A stretch of DNA of 64,000 bases from DUML01 sp050949905 (lineage in GTDB: Bacteria; Bacillota; Desulfitobacteriia; Desulfitobacteriales; Syntrophobotulaceae): contig JBMNGP010000026.1 in NCBI GenBank assembly GCA_050949905.1, forward strand, positions 35,877-99,876, given 5' to 3'. This document shows positions 10,204-19,263 of the stretch, piece after piece. Numbering within the stretch: the first letter of the stretch is position 1; each line of letters starts with the position of its first letter. The notes under the pieces were generated by a model. The model did no database searches and was not told the DNA's origin. It saw only the letters and a list, made by a program, of their open reading frames with translations. The translations under genes were made by a program, and so were the position numbers.

Positions 10204-10755
10204 TTGGATTCTACAGACGGCGGTATCCTCAAACTCTATAAAAGAAATAAGCATCAGGGTCTGGAATTACTTTATGAGCGGTATAAAAAATATGTCTATA
10301 CAATCGCTTTCCATTATACCGGCAATCAGGAAGACGCCCTGGATTTGACCCAGGAAGTTTTTATTGCCATTTTTAAATCCTTGGATACTTTTAAAGAAAG
10401 CTTTTCGTTACTTCCCTGGGTGAAAAGAATAACAATTAATAAATGCCTGAACTTTAACAGGGACAAGAAAGTAGCCGTTCCTCTTGAAGAAGAAGAATTA
10501 GATTTGCCCAGTTCCCGTGAAAATACGGAAAGCGGCGTTTTTTACCGTGATACCAGAGAATCCCTTATCAGAGCGATTAATAAACTGCCTGCCAATGAAC
10601 GGCTGGCGATTATCCTTAGGCATATGAAGAATATGAAATACGAAGAAATTGCCAAGGTTATGAACCTTCCCCTGGGAACAGTGAAAACTTACTTGCATAA
10701 AGCAAGAAAAAGCCTTAAAAAAAGCATGACAGAAGACGGTGTATGGGAGGCTTAA
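10204..10755 (+). CDS. ECF-like RNA polymerase sigma factor
   Basis: A 183-residue sigma-70 family protein starting at TTG 10204. Region 2 is YTGNQEDALDLTQEVFIAIF (about residues 40-60) and region 4 is KYEEIAKVMNLPLGTVKTYL (about 145-165). Two bases separate its stop from the next gene, a zinc-finger anti-sigma-like protein, so they form a sigma/anti-sigma pair. Downstream lie DUF2953 and a GerW-type spore protein with short gaps, suggesting one operon and a link to sporulation or the cell envelope (inference). Confidence 0.88.
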   Translation: MDSTDGGILKLYKRNKHQGLELLYERYKKYVYTIAFHYTGNQEDALDLTQEVFIAIFKSLDTFKESFSLLPWVKRITINKCLNFNRDKKVAVPLEEEELDLPSSRENTESGVFYRDTRESLIRAINKLPANERLAIILRHMKNMKYEEIAKVMNLPLGTVKTYLHKARKSLKKSMTEDGVWEA

Positions 10756-10757
10756 AT

Positions 10758-11204
10758 ATGATTAGTGAAAGCGATTGCAATTTTATGCAGGCTTTGCTCC
10801 AGGATCAGCTGGATGGCATTCTCGATCCGCTGGCTAGAATAATCCTGGAGGAACATCTTAAAACCTGCCGCAAATGCCGCAAAGAATCAGCCGAGCTTAA
10901 GCTTCTTTTTTGGGATCTTAATGATAAAAATAATTATGAGGTTAACCTCCCCGCGGAGTTGGATACAGTTAAAGAAAACTTGCTGCAAAGGTTTGCGGAA
11001 CATAGCCCTGCCAAAAAAACTCCGGAAATTATTAGGGATGTAACCCGCCGCAATATCCGGGCTGCCCGAATGTTTCTCAACTATGTACCGGGTGCCAGGA
11101 CCGGCAATAAAATTCTGAAAAAATCAGCGGCAGCAGCTCCGGCGGCTTTAGGAAAAGTATCCAAGGCTCTAGTGAAAACCACGAGATCTTTACTGGCAAA
11201 ATAA
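10758..11204 (+). CDS. zf-HC2 anti-sigma-like protein
   Basis: A 148-residue protein. ATG 10758 is chosen because GGGAGG lies directly upstream. Residues about 28-45 hold the zinc-binding anti-sigma motif H-x3-C-x2-C (EEHLKTCRKCRKE). The C-terminus is Ala/Lys-rich and shows no convincing membrane helix, so it would act as a soluble anti-sigma factor rather than a membrane-bound one. The partner is most probably the sigma factor immediately upstream. Confidence 0.75.
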   Translation: MISESDCNFMQALLQDQLDGILDPLARIILEEHLKTCRKCRKESAELKLLFWDLNDKNNYEVNLPAELDTVKENLLQRFAEHSPAKKTPEIIRDVTRRNIRAARMFLNYVPGARTGNKILKKSAAAAPAALGKVSKALVKTTRSLLAK

Positions 11205-11225
11205 ACTTTCACTTGGGAGGCTTTC

Positions 11226-11861
11226 ATGATCCTGTTATCTATCCTCTGCTTTATCCTAATCGTCCTGGCGATACTCCTGGCAGCCTTTCTCCTTATACCT
11301 TATCATTATGAGGTTTGCGGGGACAGTGAGGCTAATCTTCGGCTTCAAGGCTCCCTCTCCTGGCTGTTCGGCGGCATCAAGATCAGCTTCTCTAAATATG
11401 CCCGGCAAAAAAAAGAATTGACCTTGCAATTGCTGGGTATCCGTAAGCAGTTAAACATTAAAGCCCAAGATAAAAAGCGCCAGGGCAAACGCGCTAAACC
11501 CAAGAAAGATCCCCAAAAATCTAAACTTAAGCTTAGTGCTTTTCTTCAAGGTGATGTTTTAAAAAAGACATTCTCTACCCTGGGCAAAATACTCAAGCAT
11601 TGCGGTCCTAGGTATTTCACTGTAAATGCCAGGATAGGTTTCGCTGACCCCATGCATACCGGTCTAATGTGTGCCTTCCTCAGCCAATTCCAGGCTTTAT
11701 TAAGCCGTTATGATCTTACCTTGGAACCGGTATTCGACGAGGAAGTCCTCGTAGGTAGGTTTTCAATTGGCGGAAAGATCTGGCTGCCCTATCTCAGCGT
11801 AGTCATCCTCGGGTTCCTTATCACCAAGCCAATTAGAAATATAGTATTTTCAAGAAAATGA
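11226..11861 (+). CDS. DUF2953 domain-containing protein (YtfI-like)
   Basis: A 211-residue protein with an N-terminal membrane segment (ILCFILIVLAILLAAFLLIP), a basic linker rich in Lys (residues about 80-105), and a C-terminal hydrophobic stretch. The GxxDPxxTG-type motif FADPMHTGLMCAF is typical of DUF2953. In Bacillus, ytfI is next to ytfJ (gerW), as here. Function is not established; a spore membrane or envelope role is inferred from the neighbour. Confidence 0.8.
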   Translation: MILLSILCFILIVLAILLAAFLLIPYHYEVCGDSEANLRLQGSLSWLFGGIKISFSKYARQKKELTLQLLGIRKQLNIKAQDKKRQGKRAKPKKDPQKSKLKLSAFLQGDVLKKTFSTLGKILKHCGPRYFTVNARIGFADPMHTGLMCAFLSQFQALLSRYDLTLEPVFDEEVLVGRFSIGGKIWLPYLSVVILGFLITKPIRNIVFSRK

Positions 11862-11887
11862 AGAAAAAATTAAAGGAGGTCCTACTT

Positions 11888-12256
11888 ATGTGCGATAATT
11901 TTAGCATTAGTGAAAACATCAATAACATCTTTGACAAACTGGAGAGCTTCTTAAAAACCAAAACTGTGGTCGGTGAACCCCTGCAAATCGGTGCAATTAC
12001 AATTGTTCCCTTCGTAGATATTTCCTTCGGATTGGGAACAGGCGGCGGCTCAGGCATAGAAGAGAAAGGCAATAAAGGTTCCGGCGGCGGGGCAGGCAGC
12101 GGCGGCAGAATTTCACCAACGGCAGTTCTGGTCATCAAAGAAGGCCAGGTTGAGCTTCTTCCCATTAAAAAAGGCGGCGGCCTGGAAAAATTGCTGGAAA
12201 TGGTCCCCGATATCGTAGAAAAAGTTAAAGAAAAAGAACAAAAATGCAGTGAATAA
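11888..12256 (+). CDS. gerW: GerW (YtfJ) family sporulation protein
   Basis: A 122-residue protein from ATG 11888, chosen because AAAGGAGGT lies 7 bp upstream. It carries the GerW signature: VGEPLQIGAITIVPFVDISF, then a long Gly/Ser-rich loop (about residues 55-80) and ISPTAVLVIKEGQVELLPI. Bacillus GerW is needed for normal spore germination. It is the last gene of a four-gene operon with a sigma factor at its head, and is followed by a terminator. Confidence 0.9.
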   Translation: MCDNFSISENINNIFDKLESFLKTKTVVGEPLQIGAITIVPFVDISFGLGTGGGSGIEEKGNKGSGGGAGSGGRISPTAVLVIKEGQVELLPIKKGGGLEKLLEMVPDIVEKVKEKEQKCSE

Positions 12257-12267
12257 AGTCCGTTAAT

Positions 12268-12305
12268 ATAAACAGACATCCCAGTTCTTGGTGGTGTCTG
12301 TTTAT
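12268..12305. terminator. bidirectional terminator between gerW and murB
   Basis: ATAAACAGACA (12268-12278) pairs perfectly with TGTCTGTTTAT (12295-12305) between two convergent genes. It can serve both strands. Confidence 0.7.
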
Positions 12306-13235
12306 CTATTGCGAAGTATTAAACTCCCCGACAAATCTCACTTCGGTTTCCAGCTCAACTCCGAATTTTTCTTTTACTGCTTGCTGAATATGTTTAATTA
12401 AGTTAATAATATCAGCCGTTGAAGCGCTACCGGCATTGATAATAAAACCGGCGTGTTTCACCGACACTTGCGCTCCCCCGATCTGAAACCCTTTTAGGCC
12501 GGCATCCTGAATGAGTTTCCCGGTAAAATAACCCTCCGGTCTTTTAAAAATACTGCCAGCACTGGGATATTCCAGCGGTTGAGCTTGTTCCCTCCTGCTC
12601 TTTAATTCGGCCATTTTATTTTTTATCTCTTCTTTATTGCCTTTGACCAGGCGAAACTTGGCGCTTAAGATAATATCCCCATTTCTTTGCATAATGCTCT
12701 TCCGGTAGCTAAGCTCCAGCTCCTCACTTTGCCGGGTTACTAATTCTCCTTCTTTATTAAGGACCAGGATCTCCTCTAAAATGTCTTTGATTTCCCCGCC
12801 GTAGGCACCGGCATTCATAAAGACTGCGCCGCCGATTGAACCCGGGATGCCGCAAGCAAATTCCATTCCCGCCAAGCCGTTTTCCTGCGCTTTTAGACAG
12901 ACATCTGAGAGTAAAGCCCCGGCTTCCGCAGTCAACATCTCTTCTTCAACCCTACATTGGCTTAATTTCCGACTTATTTTGATTACTGCTTGCCTGATAC
13001 CCCGGTCACTGACAATGGTATTGCTGCCCTGTCCCAAAATAAGATAGGGTATGTTTTCACTTAGGAGATATTTAAGAAGCACCTGCAGTTCCGCAATGCT
13101 CCCCGGTTCAATAAGCAGATCCGCGCTTCCCCCAGTCTTGAATGAGGTATGTTTTCTCATGTCTTCATCTATGTAGAATGCTGTTTTCGCCAAATTCTTT
13201 TGTATGAAACCGCTAACCTTCTCTGTATGGCTCAT
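12306..13235 (-). CDS. murB: UDP-N-acetylenolpyruvoylglucosamine reductase
   Basis: A 309-residue FAD enzyme that reduces UDP-GlcNAc-enolpyruvate to UDP-MurNAc with NADPH in cytoplasmic peptidoglycan synthesis. Visible motifs: HTSFKTGGSADLLIEP (FAD domain), LGQGSNTIVSD, CGIPGSIGGAVFMNAGAYGG, and the catalytic-region GSIFKRPEGYFTGKLIQDAG. ATG 13235 is chosen for GGGAGG upstream; a longer frame to 13298 has no ribosome site and would run into the upstream gene. It is co-oriented with the radical SAM gene. Confidence 0.95.
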   Translation of the reverse strand: MSHTEKVSGFIQKNLAKTAFYIDEDMRKHTSFKTGGSADLLIEPGSIAELQVLLKYLLSENIPYLILGQGSNTIVSDRGIRQAVIKISRKLSQCRVEEEMLTAEAGALLSDVCLKAQENGLAGMEFACGIPGSIGGAVFMNAGAYGGEIKDILEEILVLNKEGELVTRQSEELELSYRKSIMQRNGDIILSAKFRLVKGNKEEIKNKMAELKSRREQAQPLEYPSAGSIFKRPEGYFTGKLIQDAGLKGFQIGGAQVSVKHAGFIINAGSASTADIINLIKHIQQAVKEKFGVELETEVRFVGEFNTSQ

Positions 13236-13290
13236 TAATATTCCTCCCGTTCCATAGATAGTATTCCATTCAGTTATCATTATTATATGC

Positions 13291-14637
13291 TCATTCAATA
13301 CCGTAGGAAAAATGCCGAACCGTTTTTCCCAACGAGTTCATCCATTTTATGGGTAAGAGTGTAGAGAGCGCCTTGCCGAATTTCCGGTAGCACAGGTTAA
13401 ATAAAAGATACGCTATCCTTTGGTTGGGACTATCCGGCAGGCGTTTGATAATATTGGACATGGAATAAAATTCTTTATAAATATTGAGGTAACCTTGGTA
13501 CAGTTCCTTCGCAGTCATATTAAGCGGCCTGAAAACAACGTGGGAGGTATTGTAATGGGTGGTATCAGAATCGATGATCCGGTTCTGCTCCAAGAGCTTT
13601 TTATAAAGCAGAGTTCCGGGGTAAGGGGTCAGGATGTGAGCCGTCATGGTTTCAATCTTATTTTCGACCAGCCATTTCAAGGTATCCCGGAATACTTCAG
13701 GCCTGTGCTCATCAAAGCCAAACACCAGGCTGGCATTGACCATGATCTCGTTTTGGTGCAAAAGGCGGATTAACTCTTCATACCGGGCAACATTATTCTG
13801 AGATTTATTAACCCCTTGGACTGATTCCTGATTAATGGTCTCAAACCCAATAAATAAGCTTTGACAGCCGGATTCTCTCATTTCCTCAATAAGCTTGGGA
13901 TAATTGACCAGGTTGGCTGATACGGCAGCATGCCATTTTAACCCCATAGGTTTAATTGTCCTGATAAAATCCCTGGTCCAGGCAACATTTCCGATAAAAT
14001 TATCGTCAATAAACATGACTTGTTTAGTGGGCAGCATCTCAATTTCCCGGATGACATTTTGTATAGGTTTATTACGAAAGAGCTTGTGTACATAATCACA
14101 ACTATTGTAACAAAATTCGCAACGGAAAGGACAACCCCTGCTGGTTAAAACCGTATTGGTATACAGGTAGTTACGCTGGTTCAGAATCTCCCATTTAGGA
14201 ACAGGAGTCTTCCCCAGATCCGTTGGGTAAGGATTATAGTACTTCTTTTGAAGCTGTCCTTTTTCTACGTCGGCCAGAATCTCCCCCCACAAATCTTCAG
14301 CTTCACCAATACATACGGAATCGGCATACTGCAAGGCTTCTTCGGGGTTGGCGCTGATATGAATCCCTCCCAGCAGCACCGGTATACCCTGCGCCCGGTA
14401 ATATGAGGCAATTTCATAGGCTCTTTGGGAGGTATCAACGTTGACGGTGATACCAACCAAATCGGGTTGGTCATTAAGATTTATTCTTTTGACGTTTTCG
14501 TCTTCCAGCACCACCTGATGCTTGCTGGGGGTCAGTGCTGCCAGAACCAGCAAAGCAACAGAAGGCGACATAATCCGCTTGAATTTGGAATCCATTGGCC
14601 TAAGACTCATTCTAGGCTGGATCAGCTTAATCTCCAT
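13291..14637 (-). CDS. B12-binding domain radical SAM protein
   Basis: A 448-residue protein. The N-terminal half (about 1-135) is a Rossmann-like B12-binding domain (DLVGITVNVD, VLLGGIHISANPEEAL), followed by a radical SAM core with C169-x3-C173-x2-C176 (SRGCPFRCEFC) and then FIGFETINQES. The C-terminal part resembles the DUF4070 family. ATG 14637 is chosen because TTGGAG precedes it. Relatives include hopanoid/lipid methylases and many enzymes of unknown substrate, so the reaction is not assigned. Confidence 0.85.
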   Translation of the reverse strand: MEIKLIQPRMSLRPMDSKFKRIMSPSVALLVLAALTPSKHQVVLEDENVKRINLNDQPDLVGITVNVDTSQRAYEIASYYRAQGIPVLLGGIHISANPEEALQYADSVCIGEAEDLWGEILADVEKGQLQKKYYNPYPTDLGKTPVPKWEILNQRNYLYTNTVLTSRGCPFRCEFCYNSCDYVHKLFRNKPIQNVIREIEMLPTKQVMFIDDNFIGNVAWTRDFIRTIKPMGLKWHAAVSANLVNYPKLIEEMRESGCQSLFIGFETINQESVQGVNKSQNNVARYEELIRLLHQNEIMVNASLVFGFDEHRPEVFRDTLKWLVENKIETMTAHILTPYPGTLLYKKLLEQNRIIDSDTTHYNTSHVVFRPLNMTAKELYQGYLNIYKEFYSMSNIIKRLPDSPNQRIAYLLFNLCYRKFGKALSTLLPIKWMNSLGKTVRHFSYGIE

Positions 14638-14698
14638 ATTTTTGCTCCAATGTTCAAAATATAAATGATCCATTATTTTAGATGATACATTCTTACCT

Positions 14699-14914
14699 TT
14701 AGACGTGTAGATCGCTTTTGTATTCTAAAATATCTCCCGGTTGACATTGTAAGGCCTTGCAAATCTCTTCTAAAGTTGAAAACCGAATTGCTTTGGCCTT
14801 TCCGTTTTTCAGAATAGAGAGATTTGCCATTGTAATTCCGACTCTCTCCGAAAGCTCTGTGAGGCTCATTTTTCTTTTGGCCAGCATAACATCAAGATTT
14901 ACTATAATCGCCAT
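14699..14914 (-). CDS. YozG-like XRE helix-turn-helix regulator
   Basis: A 71-residue protein that is almost entirely one Cro/CI-type HTH (MSLTELSERVGITMANLSIL, STLEEICKALQCQPGDILEY). ATG 14914 is chosen for AGGTGA upstream. It follows a DUF2975 membrane gene 10 bp away; this pair is widespread in Firmicutes, the small regulator probably controlling the membrane protein operon. Confidence 0.88.
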   Translation of the reverse strand: MAIIVNLDVMLAKRKMSLTELSERVGITMANLSILKNGKAKAIRFSTLEEICKALQCQPGDILEYKSDLHV

Positions 14915-14924
14915 ACTGTTCACC

Positions 14925-15393
14925 TCAGATCGTTAAATCATTTTCGGATTTGATATCAATGGCGGCTCTTAACAGCTTTTCCAGAACAGCAGCAAAGACA
15001 GCGAGCACAATTGAAGCAAAGATAATAACCAGCCCTATTGCTATGGCCCCCGGAGCATCGTCCAGTTTCCGCCAGGAGATACACGAATGGCATAACTGCC
15101 GCATACAAAACACTGATACTGCTTGCACAGTATTTTATAATCTTTAAAGCTTGGACCGATAATTCCGAGAAAGCTATGTTTTGATCTATATAGCTCAGGA
15201 GCTTCAATGCCTGGTACAGAGCGGCAAAAAAAGGTATCGCCGTAACGTACATAACGATTAAAATAGGTTTTATCATCCAATAAGCGTCTGCCGCTTCTTT
15301 AACTACAAAAGGCAGGCCAAATAAACACAAGGCGAGAATAGGGATTCCGATTAGAAAAATAACCACTTTTAAAAAGAGTGTTTCTTTTTTCAA
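14925..15393 (-). pseudogene. DUF2975 membrane protein, frameshifted
   Basis: A small four-helix membrane protein. It starts best at TTG 15393, which follows GGAGGT at the right spacing. The frame holds through YAAVMPFVYLLA and then shifts near 15057-15070. The expected C-terminus KLDDAPGAIAIGLVIIFAS and IDIKSENDLTI is present in another frame, ending at 14925, 11 bp before the XRE gene. A single-base indel would restore it, so either a recent mutation or a sequence error. Confidence 0.8.
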
Positions 15394-15693
15394 TAAAAGC
15401 ACCTCCATTTTAATTGTCCCTAACTCATTGTTAGTAGATTGTAATATGTTTGTAGGTTAAGTTTGATCGTAATAATTATAATACTCTTTTCATCGTTTTT
15501 CAATATGTTTTTATTATATATCGTTATTTATTTATTGATATACGCAATCTACCGCCCTACCCTCTGGCCCTACCCACATGCCCTATTGCAAACCGCAAGC
15601 CAGTCACGCAAAGAGGTTTCCTTGATTTACCTACAACTTCCATTGAAGCAGGCAGTCGCCAGTTGCTAAAATAGGAACAAGGAGGGATTTTTT

Positions 15694-16803
15694 ATGACTG
15701 GAAAAAGGTTTTTTCTCGCTTTAATAGCAAGCGCCTCCGCTACTTTTTTATGTGTTTTAACAGCAAGCAGCTTTTATTTATATCACATAAGTATTGAAAG
15801 GAAAACCCCGGATTTACTCTCCCAAAACCTCAAACTGGCTCAAACATTTGAGGGACAAGCTGTCAGCGTTTTAGCGGCACCTGAACTTCCTGCTGCTGAA
15901 CACCTTGAGATCAGCAATTCAGAACTTTTTGAGGACAGCGATTCCGACCTTATTGAGACCAACAATTCGGGCCTATTTGGGACCAGCGATTCTGACCATG
16001 TTGAGCTTAGCGGCCCCGGTTGGGTTGAAAGCCAGCCCTACGATACCTGGACAATAACTTCTGGGGATGGGCTCGCACTGGTAGGTTATTATATCCCTGC
16101 CAGGATGCCAACCACTAAGACAGTTATTCTGGCCCACGGCTACGGCGGCCGGGGAATGGAGATGGGCCAATTTGCAAAATTCTACTGGGAAAAACTTGGC
16201 TATAATGTCTTACTGCCGGATGCCAGGGGACACGGTGCCAGCGAGGGCGCTTATATCGGGTTCGGCTGGCCGGATCGGAAAGATTATTTGCTTTGGATCC
16301 AGAAGATCATCGACTGGGTCGGGTATGACTCCCAAATTGCGCTGCATGGCCTTTCCATGGGCGGGGCAACAGTGATGATGGCCAGTGGAGAAACTTTGCC
16401 CGAGCAGGTCAAAGTAATCGTGGAAGACAGCGGCTACACCTCAGTGTATGACGAATTTGCCTACCAATTAAAACGCATATACAAACTACCGGCTTTTCCC
16501 CTTATCCCTGCTACCAGTTTATTGACCGACATCAGGGCCGGCTATCATTTCTCCGAAGCATCCTCGCTTAAACAGGTTGCCAAAAATAAAACTCCGATGT
16601 TATTTATACACGGAGTTCTGGATACAATTGTACCCACGGAAATGGCTCTTAAGTTATATGATGCTTGTAATGCGGAAAAGGAACTCTATTTAGCCGAAAA
16701 TGCCGGTCATGGTATGGCTTTTTATGCCAATCAGCCTCTTTACGAAAAAATTGTAACCAACTTTGTTGACCGCTATATTTACAGTCCCCCGGCTATTTAC
16801 TAA
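15694..16803 (+). CDS. alpha/beta hydrolase, membrane-anchored (serine aminopeptidase/lipase fold)
   Basis: A 369-residue protein with an N-terminal signal anchor (about residues 5-30), a 50-residue acidic linker (about 70-105) made of two 16-residue Ser/Asp-rich near-repeats, and an alpha/beta hydrolase domain. The domain shows the oxyanion strand VILAHGYGGRG, DARGHGASEG, the nucleophile elbow GLSMGG with Ser221, and a late Asp (HGVLDTIVP) and His (NAGHGMAF). AAGGAGG precedes the start. It is likely surface-attached; the substrate is unknown. No gene is visible in 15409-15693. Confidence 0.88.
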   Translation: MTGKRFFLALIASASATFLCVLTASSFYLYHISIERKTPDLLSQNLKLAQTFEGQAVSVLAAPELPAAEHLEISNSELFEDSDSDLIETNNSGLFGTSDSDHVELSGPGWVESQPYDTWTITSGDGLALVGYYIPARMPTTKTVILAHGYGGRGMEMGQFAKFYWEKLGYNVLLPDARGHGASEGAYIGFGWPDRKDYLLWIQKIIDWVGYDSQIALHGLSMGGATVMMASGETLPEQVKVIVEDSGYTSVYDEFAYQLKRIYKLPAFPLIPATSLLTDIRAGYHFSEASSLKQVAKNKTPMLFIHGVLDTIVPTEMALKLYDACNAEKELYLAENAGHGMAFYANQPLYEKIVTNFVDRYIYSPPAIY

Positions 16804-16807
16804 GCCC

Positions 16808-17707
16808 TCACCTTTTATGTTTTTTCTTAGGTATATTCTTGACCTGTACCAGGACAATCCCGATTAGAATGAAAGCACAGCCAAGGATTTGCATCCCGTT
16901 AAGTACTTCATTGAGGAATATAAAAGCTGAAAAAGCAGCGGTGACCGGCTCCAGCGTGGCAATTAATCCGGCTTTGAAGGCACTTAATCTTTGTAAGCCT
17001 TTAAGGTAAAGCCCAAAGGGGATTACCGAGGCGAAGACAGCAATATATAAAAATTGGCCTATACTCTGGGGATTATTGATAAGCGGCATCCAAGGCAGTT
17101 GATAAAAAGACCAAGCCAGGCTGCCGAAACCAAAACCCCAGGTTAAAAGAGTCCAGGAATTGTATTTGGCGAGTCCGTATTTTCCGAAAATAGAATAAAA
17201 AGCAAACAGTACGGCGCTTAATAATCCGGAAATAAGCCCCAAAGTACTCAAGCCCAATCCGGTAGACGTCCCTAAGACAATAAGATATCCCCCCAGAACC
17301 GAAGCACCCACAGCTAGAAATTTCAGAGGACTTGGCTTTTCCACCTTAACTGCCAGGCCGTAAACCAGCATTAAAGCGGGGCCTAAGTACTGTAAGAATA
17401 TTGCGGTCGCTACATTGGTCAGGCTAATCGTGAAGAGATAGGCAAATTGATTAAAGGCCAGCCCCAATATTCCATAGATCATAAAATAAGGTAAATCCTT
17501 AAGCCGAATGCGCAGCAGCTTTTTATCCACCAAAGCTAAAGTCAGCAGCAAGACTGCGAAGGAAAGAGTAATCCTGGCCTGAGCAAGATCAAAGGGTGAA
17601 ATGTGGCTGTTAAACAGGTGCTTAGCAAAAGTCCCCGCCGTTCCCCATAGTAAAGCAGCCAGAAATACCTGGAAGACACCCAGGCCTTGGCTAGTTCTTT
17701 TTGTCAT
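16808..17707 (-). CDS. EamA/DMT family transporter
   Basis: A 299-residue, ten-helix drug/metabolite transporter with two EamA repeats (LLWGTAGTFAKHLF at the first; a second repeat from about 155, ALLSAVLFAFYSIFGKYGLAKY-like). AAGGAG precedes the start. It is convergent with the hydrolase gene. The substrate is unknown; relatives export amino acids or metabolites. Confidence 0.88.
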   Translation of the reverse strand: MTKRTSQGLGVFQVFLAALLWGTAGTFAKHLFNSHISPFDLAQARITLSFAVLLLTLALVDKKLLRIRLKDLPYFMIYGILGLAFNQFAYLFTISLTNVATAIFLQYLGPALMLVYGLAVKVEKPSPLKFLAVGASVLGGYLIVLGTSTGLGLSTLGLISGLLSAVLFAFYSIFGKYGLAKYNSWTLLTWGFGFGSLAWSFYQLPWMPLINNPQSIGQFLYIAVFASVIPFGLYLKGLQRLSAFKAGLIATLEPVTAAFSAFIFLNEVLNGMQILGCAFILIGIVLVQVKNIPKKKHKR

Positions 17708-17824
17708 CTTTTTCTCCTTAAGTCTAGCAGATTATTTAAGTCATTTTATGAGTATAGCATATCATTAGCCAATGTGGTTAATTTTTAATGAATTACCGGT
17801 AGATATACTCCATGGAAATAAATA

Positions 17825-17863
17825 GAAGCCTTAGAATTTAACCGTTGACTGTTCTAAGGCTTC
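17825..17863 (-). terminator. terminator after the 17916-18539 gene
   Basis: A perfect 12-bp inverted repeat, GAAGCCTTAGAA and TTCTAAGGCTTC, with a 15-nt loop and a T-rich minus-strand exit. Confidence 0.6.
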
Positions 17864-17915
17864 GAATTCTATGGTTTATACATGCTCAGGATTCCTGCCC
17901 TTACTTCCTAAGATA

Positions 17916-18539
17916 TTAACTGATTTTTTCCTTAATCTTATGTTCCATTATTAATTTCCTTAAAACAATCTCCGCCTCATTCCTAGCCGGCTCATCTATG
18001 TTAATGATATGGCGGCGCAGGAATTGATCCTTATCGGTTTTGGTTAAGAAAATCACAATATGGTCTTTAGTTTCACTCCAGTAAAGCGAATCAATATCCT
18101 GCCATTTAAGATTACCGGTTTCCCTGCTGGAAATTCCCTTGGCACAGATCACCCGCCGGCGGAAGGTGCGGTAGGAAATAGCCATCAAGGCCAGAGCAAT
18201 TAACCCCAGCAGAAGGGATATTCTGATAACCGGATCTTTCTGTACTACAGCCAGGAAGATTAGGAGAATCACGACCAGCCCGTAAATTATCAGCCCTACC
18301 CGGTACATATTTTTATAATATCCCGGCTCTTCATCGTGGATGACCAGGAGTTCTTTGCCCAAAAGCCTCCTCCTAAGAAGATAGGCAGATGAGCTGGCTA
18401 TGTAGTAAAGCAGCAAATAGGGAATCACTAGAAGCCTGTTGAAAATAAGCAGTAAGATAGCTCCCAAAAGGAGCAGCAGGATAATTACTATGTTCACTTT
18501 TTCATTTTTGCTCAGGTCCGGCTGGTACAAGCAGTTCAC
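17916..18539 (-). CDS. membrane protein with C-terminal PH-like domain, unknown function
   Basis: About 207 residues: two N-terminal helices (residues about 17-50), a second pair (about 80-125), then a cytoplasmic domain with KGISSRETGNLKWQDIDSLY, the pattern of small bacterial PH-like/DUF5673-type domains. The start is uncertain: GTG 18539 overlaps the AAGGA site, while TTG 18530 has better spacing. It stands alone between two terminators. No function is assigned. Confidence 0.65.
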   Translation of the reverse strand: MNCLYQPDLSKNEKVNIVIILLLLLGAILLLIFNRLLVIPYLLLYYIASSSAYLLRRRLLGKELLVIHDEEPGYYKNMYRVGLIIYGLVVILLIFLAVVQKDPVIRISLLLGLIALALMAISYRTFRRRVICAKGISSRETGNLKWQDIDSLYWSETKDHIVIFLTKTDKDQFLRRHIINIDEPARNEAEIVLRKLIMEHKIKEKIS

Positions 18540-18634
18540 TTCCTTTAATTCGCAGCCCCGAAAAGGGCTTTGAAAAGCTCCATATCATCATATGGAGCTG
18601 TTATCTAAATATTATTTAATATTATTTTTTATTT

Positions 18635-19015
18635 TGGTGGACGAAAAGGGGATCACTCCGCTTCGCTATCATGCCGGGGCGGAAAAAGCCTTCCATAGGT
18701 CGGCTTTTTTTATCCGCCCGTTCGATCCCCTTTTCGTTATCTCATATATTATTTTTTGTTTTGGTGGACGAAAAGGGGATCACTCCGCTTCGCTATCATG
18801 CCGGGGCGGAAAAAGCCTTCCATAGGTCGGCTTTTTTTATCCGCCCGTTCGATCCCCTTTTCGTTATCTCAAATATTATTTTTTGTTTTGGTGGACGAAA
18901 AGGGGATCACTCCGCTTCGCTATCATGCCGGGGCGGAAAAAGCCTTCCATAGGTCGGCTTTTTTTATCCGCCCGTTCGATCCCCTTTTCGTTATCTCAAA
19001 TATTATTTTTTGTTT
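18635..19015 (-). repeat. three 127-bp tandem repeats derived from the tRNA-Ala 3' end
   Basis: Units start at 18635, 18762 and 18889, exactly 127 bp apart, and the next 127-bp step is 19016, the first base of the tRNA gene's 3' CCA end. Copies 2 and 3 match; copy 1 differs at one base. Each unit begins with the last 20 nt of the tRNA (CCA tail, 3' acceptor strand and part of the T arm). It also has an inverted ACGAAAAGGGGATC/GATCCCCTTTTCGT pair enclosing an inner GGGCGGA...TCCGCCC and AAAAGCC/GGCTTTT hairpin with T runs on both strands. Short open frames over the array are repeat artefacts. Confidence 0.95.
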
Positions 19016-19091
<76 letters not shown>

Positions 19092-19104
19092 GTATGACAA
19101 TAGA

Positions 19105-19133
19105 ATTATATAAAAGGATGACCTGAAAAACAA
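19105..19133 (-). promoter_or_regulatory. promoter of tRNA-Ala
   Basis: Minus-strand TTGTTT (19128-19133), a 17-bp spacer and TATAAT (19105-19110), ending 14 bp before the tRNA 5' end. Confidence 0.75.
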
Positions 19134-19263
19134 GACATTATTTACATTTTCTTATTCTCTTTCTCTACTCTTTCTCTATTTTTTCATAATTTCCTTTCGG
19201 GCAGAAAAATTTTGTTACATCGTTAATTGAAAGCAATAGAGTTATTATTAATGCATACGTCGG

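Noticed and set aside
15463..15669. 68-codon hydrophobic frame before the hydrolase gene
   Set aside because: It starts in AT-rich promoter-like DNA, has no ribosome site and no family resemblance.
15894..15989. 48-bp minisatellite in the hydrolase linker
   Set aside because: Only two diverged copies, which explain an acidic linker; not notable on its own.
18635..19015. CRISPR array
   Set aside because: The whole 127-bp unit is repeated with no variable spacers and no cas genes are near.
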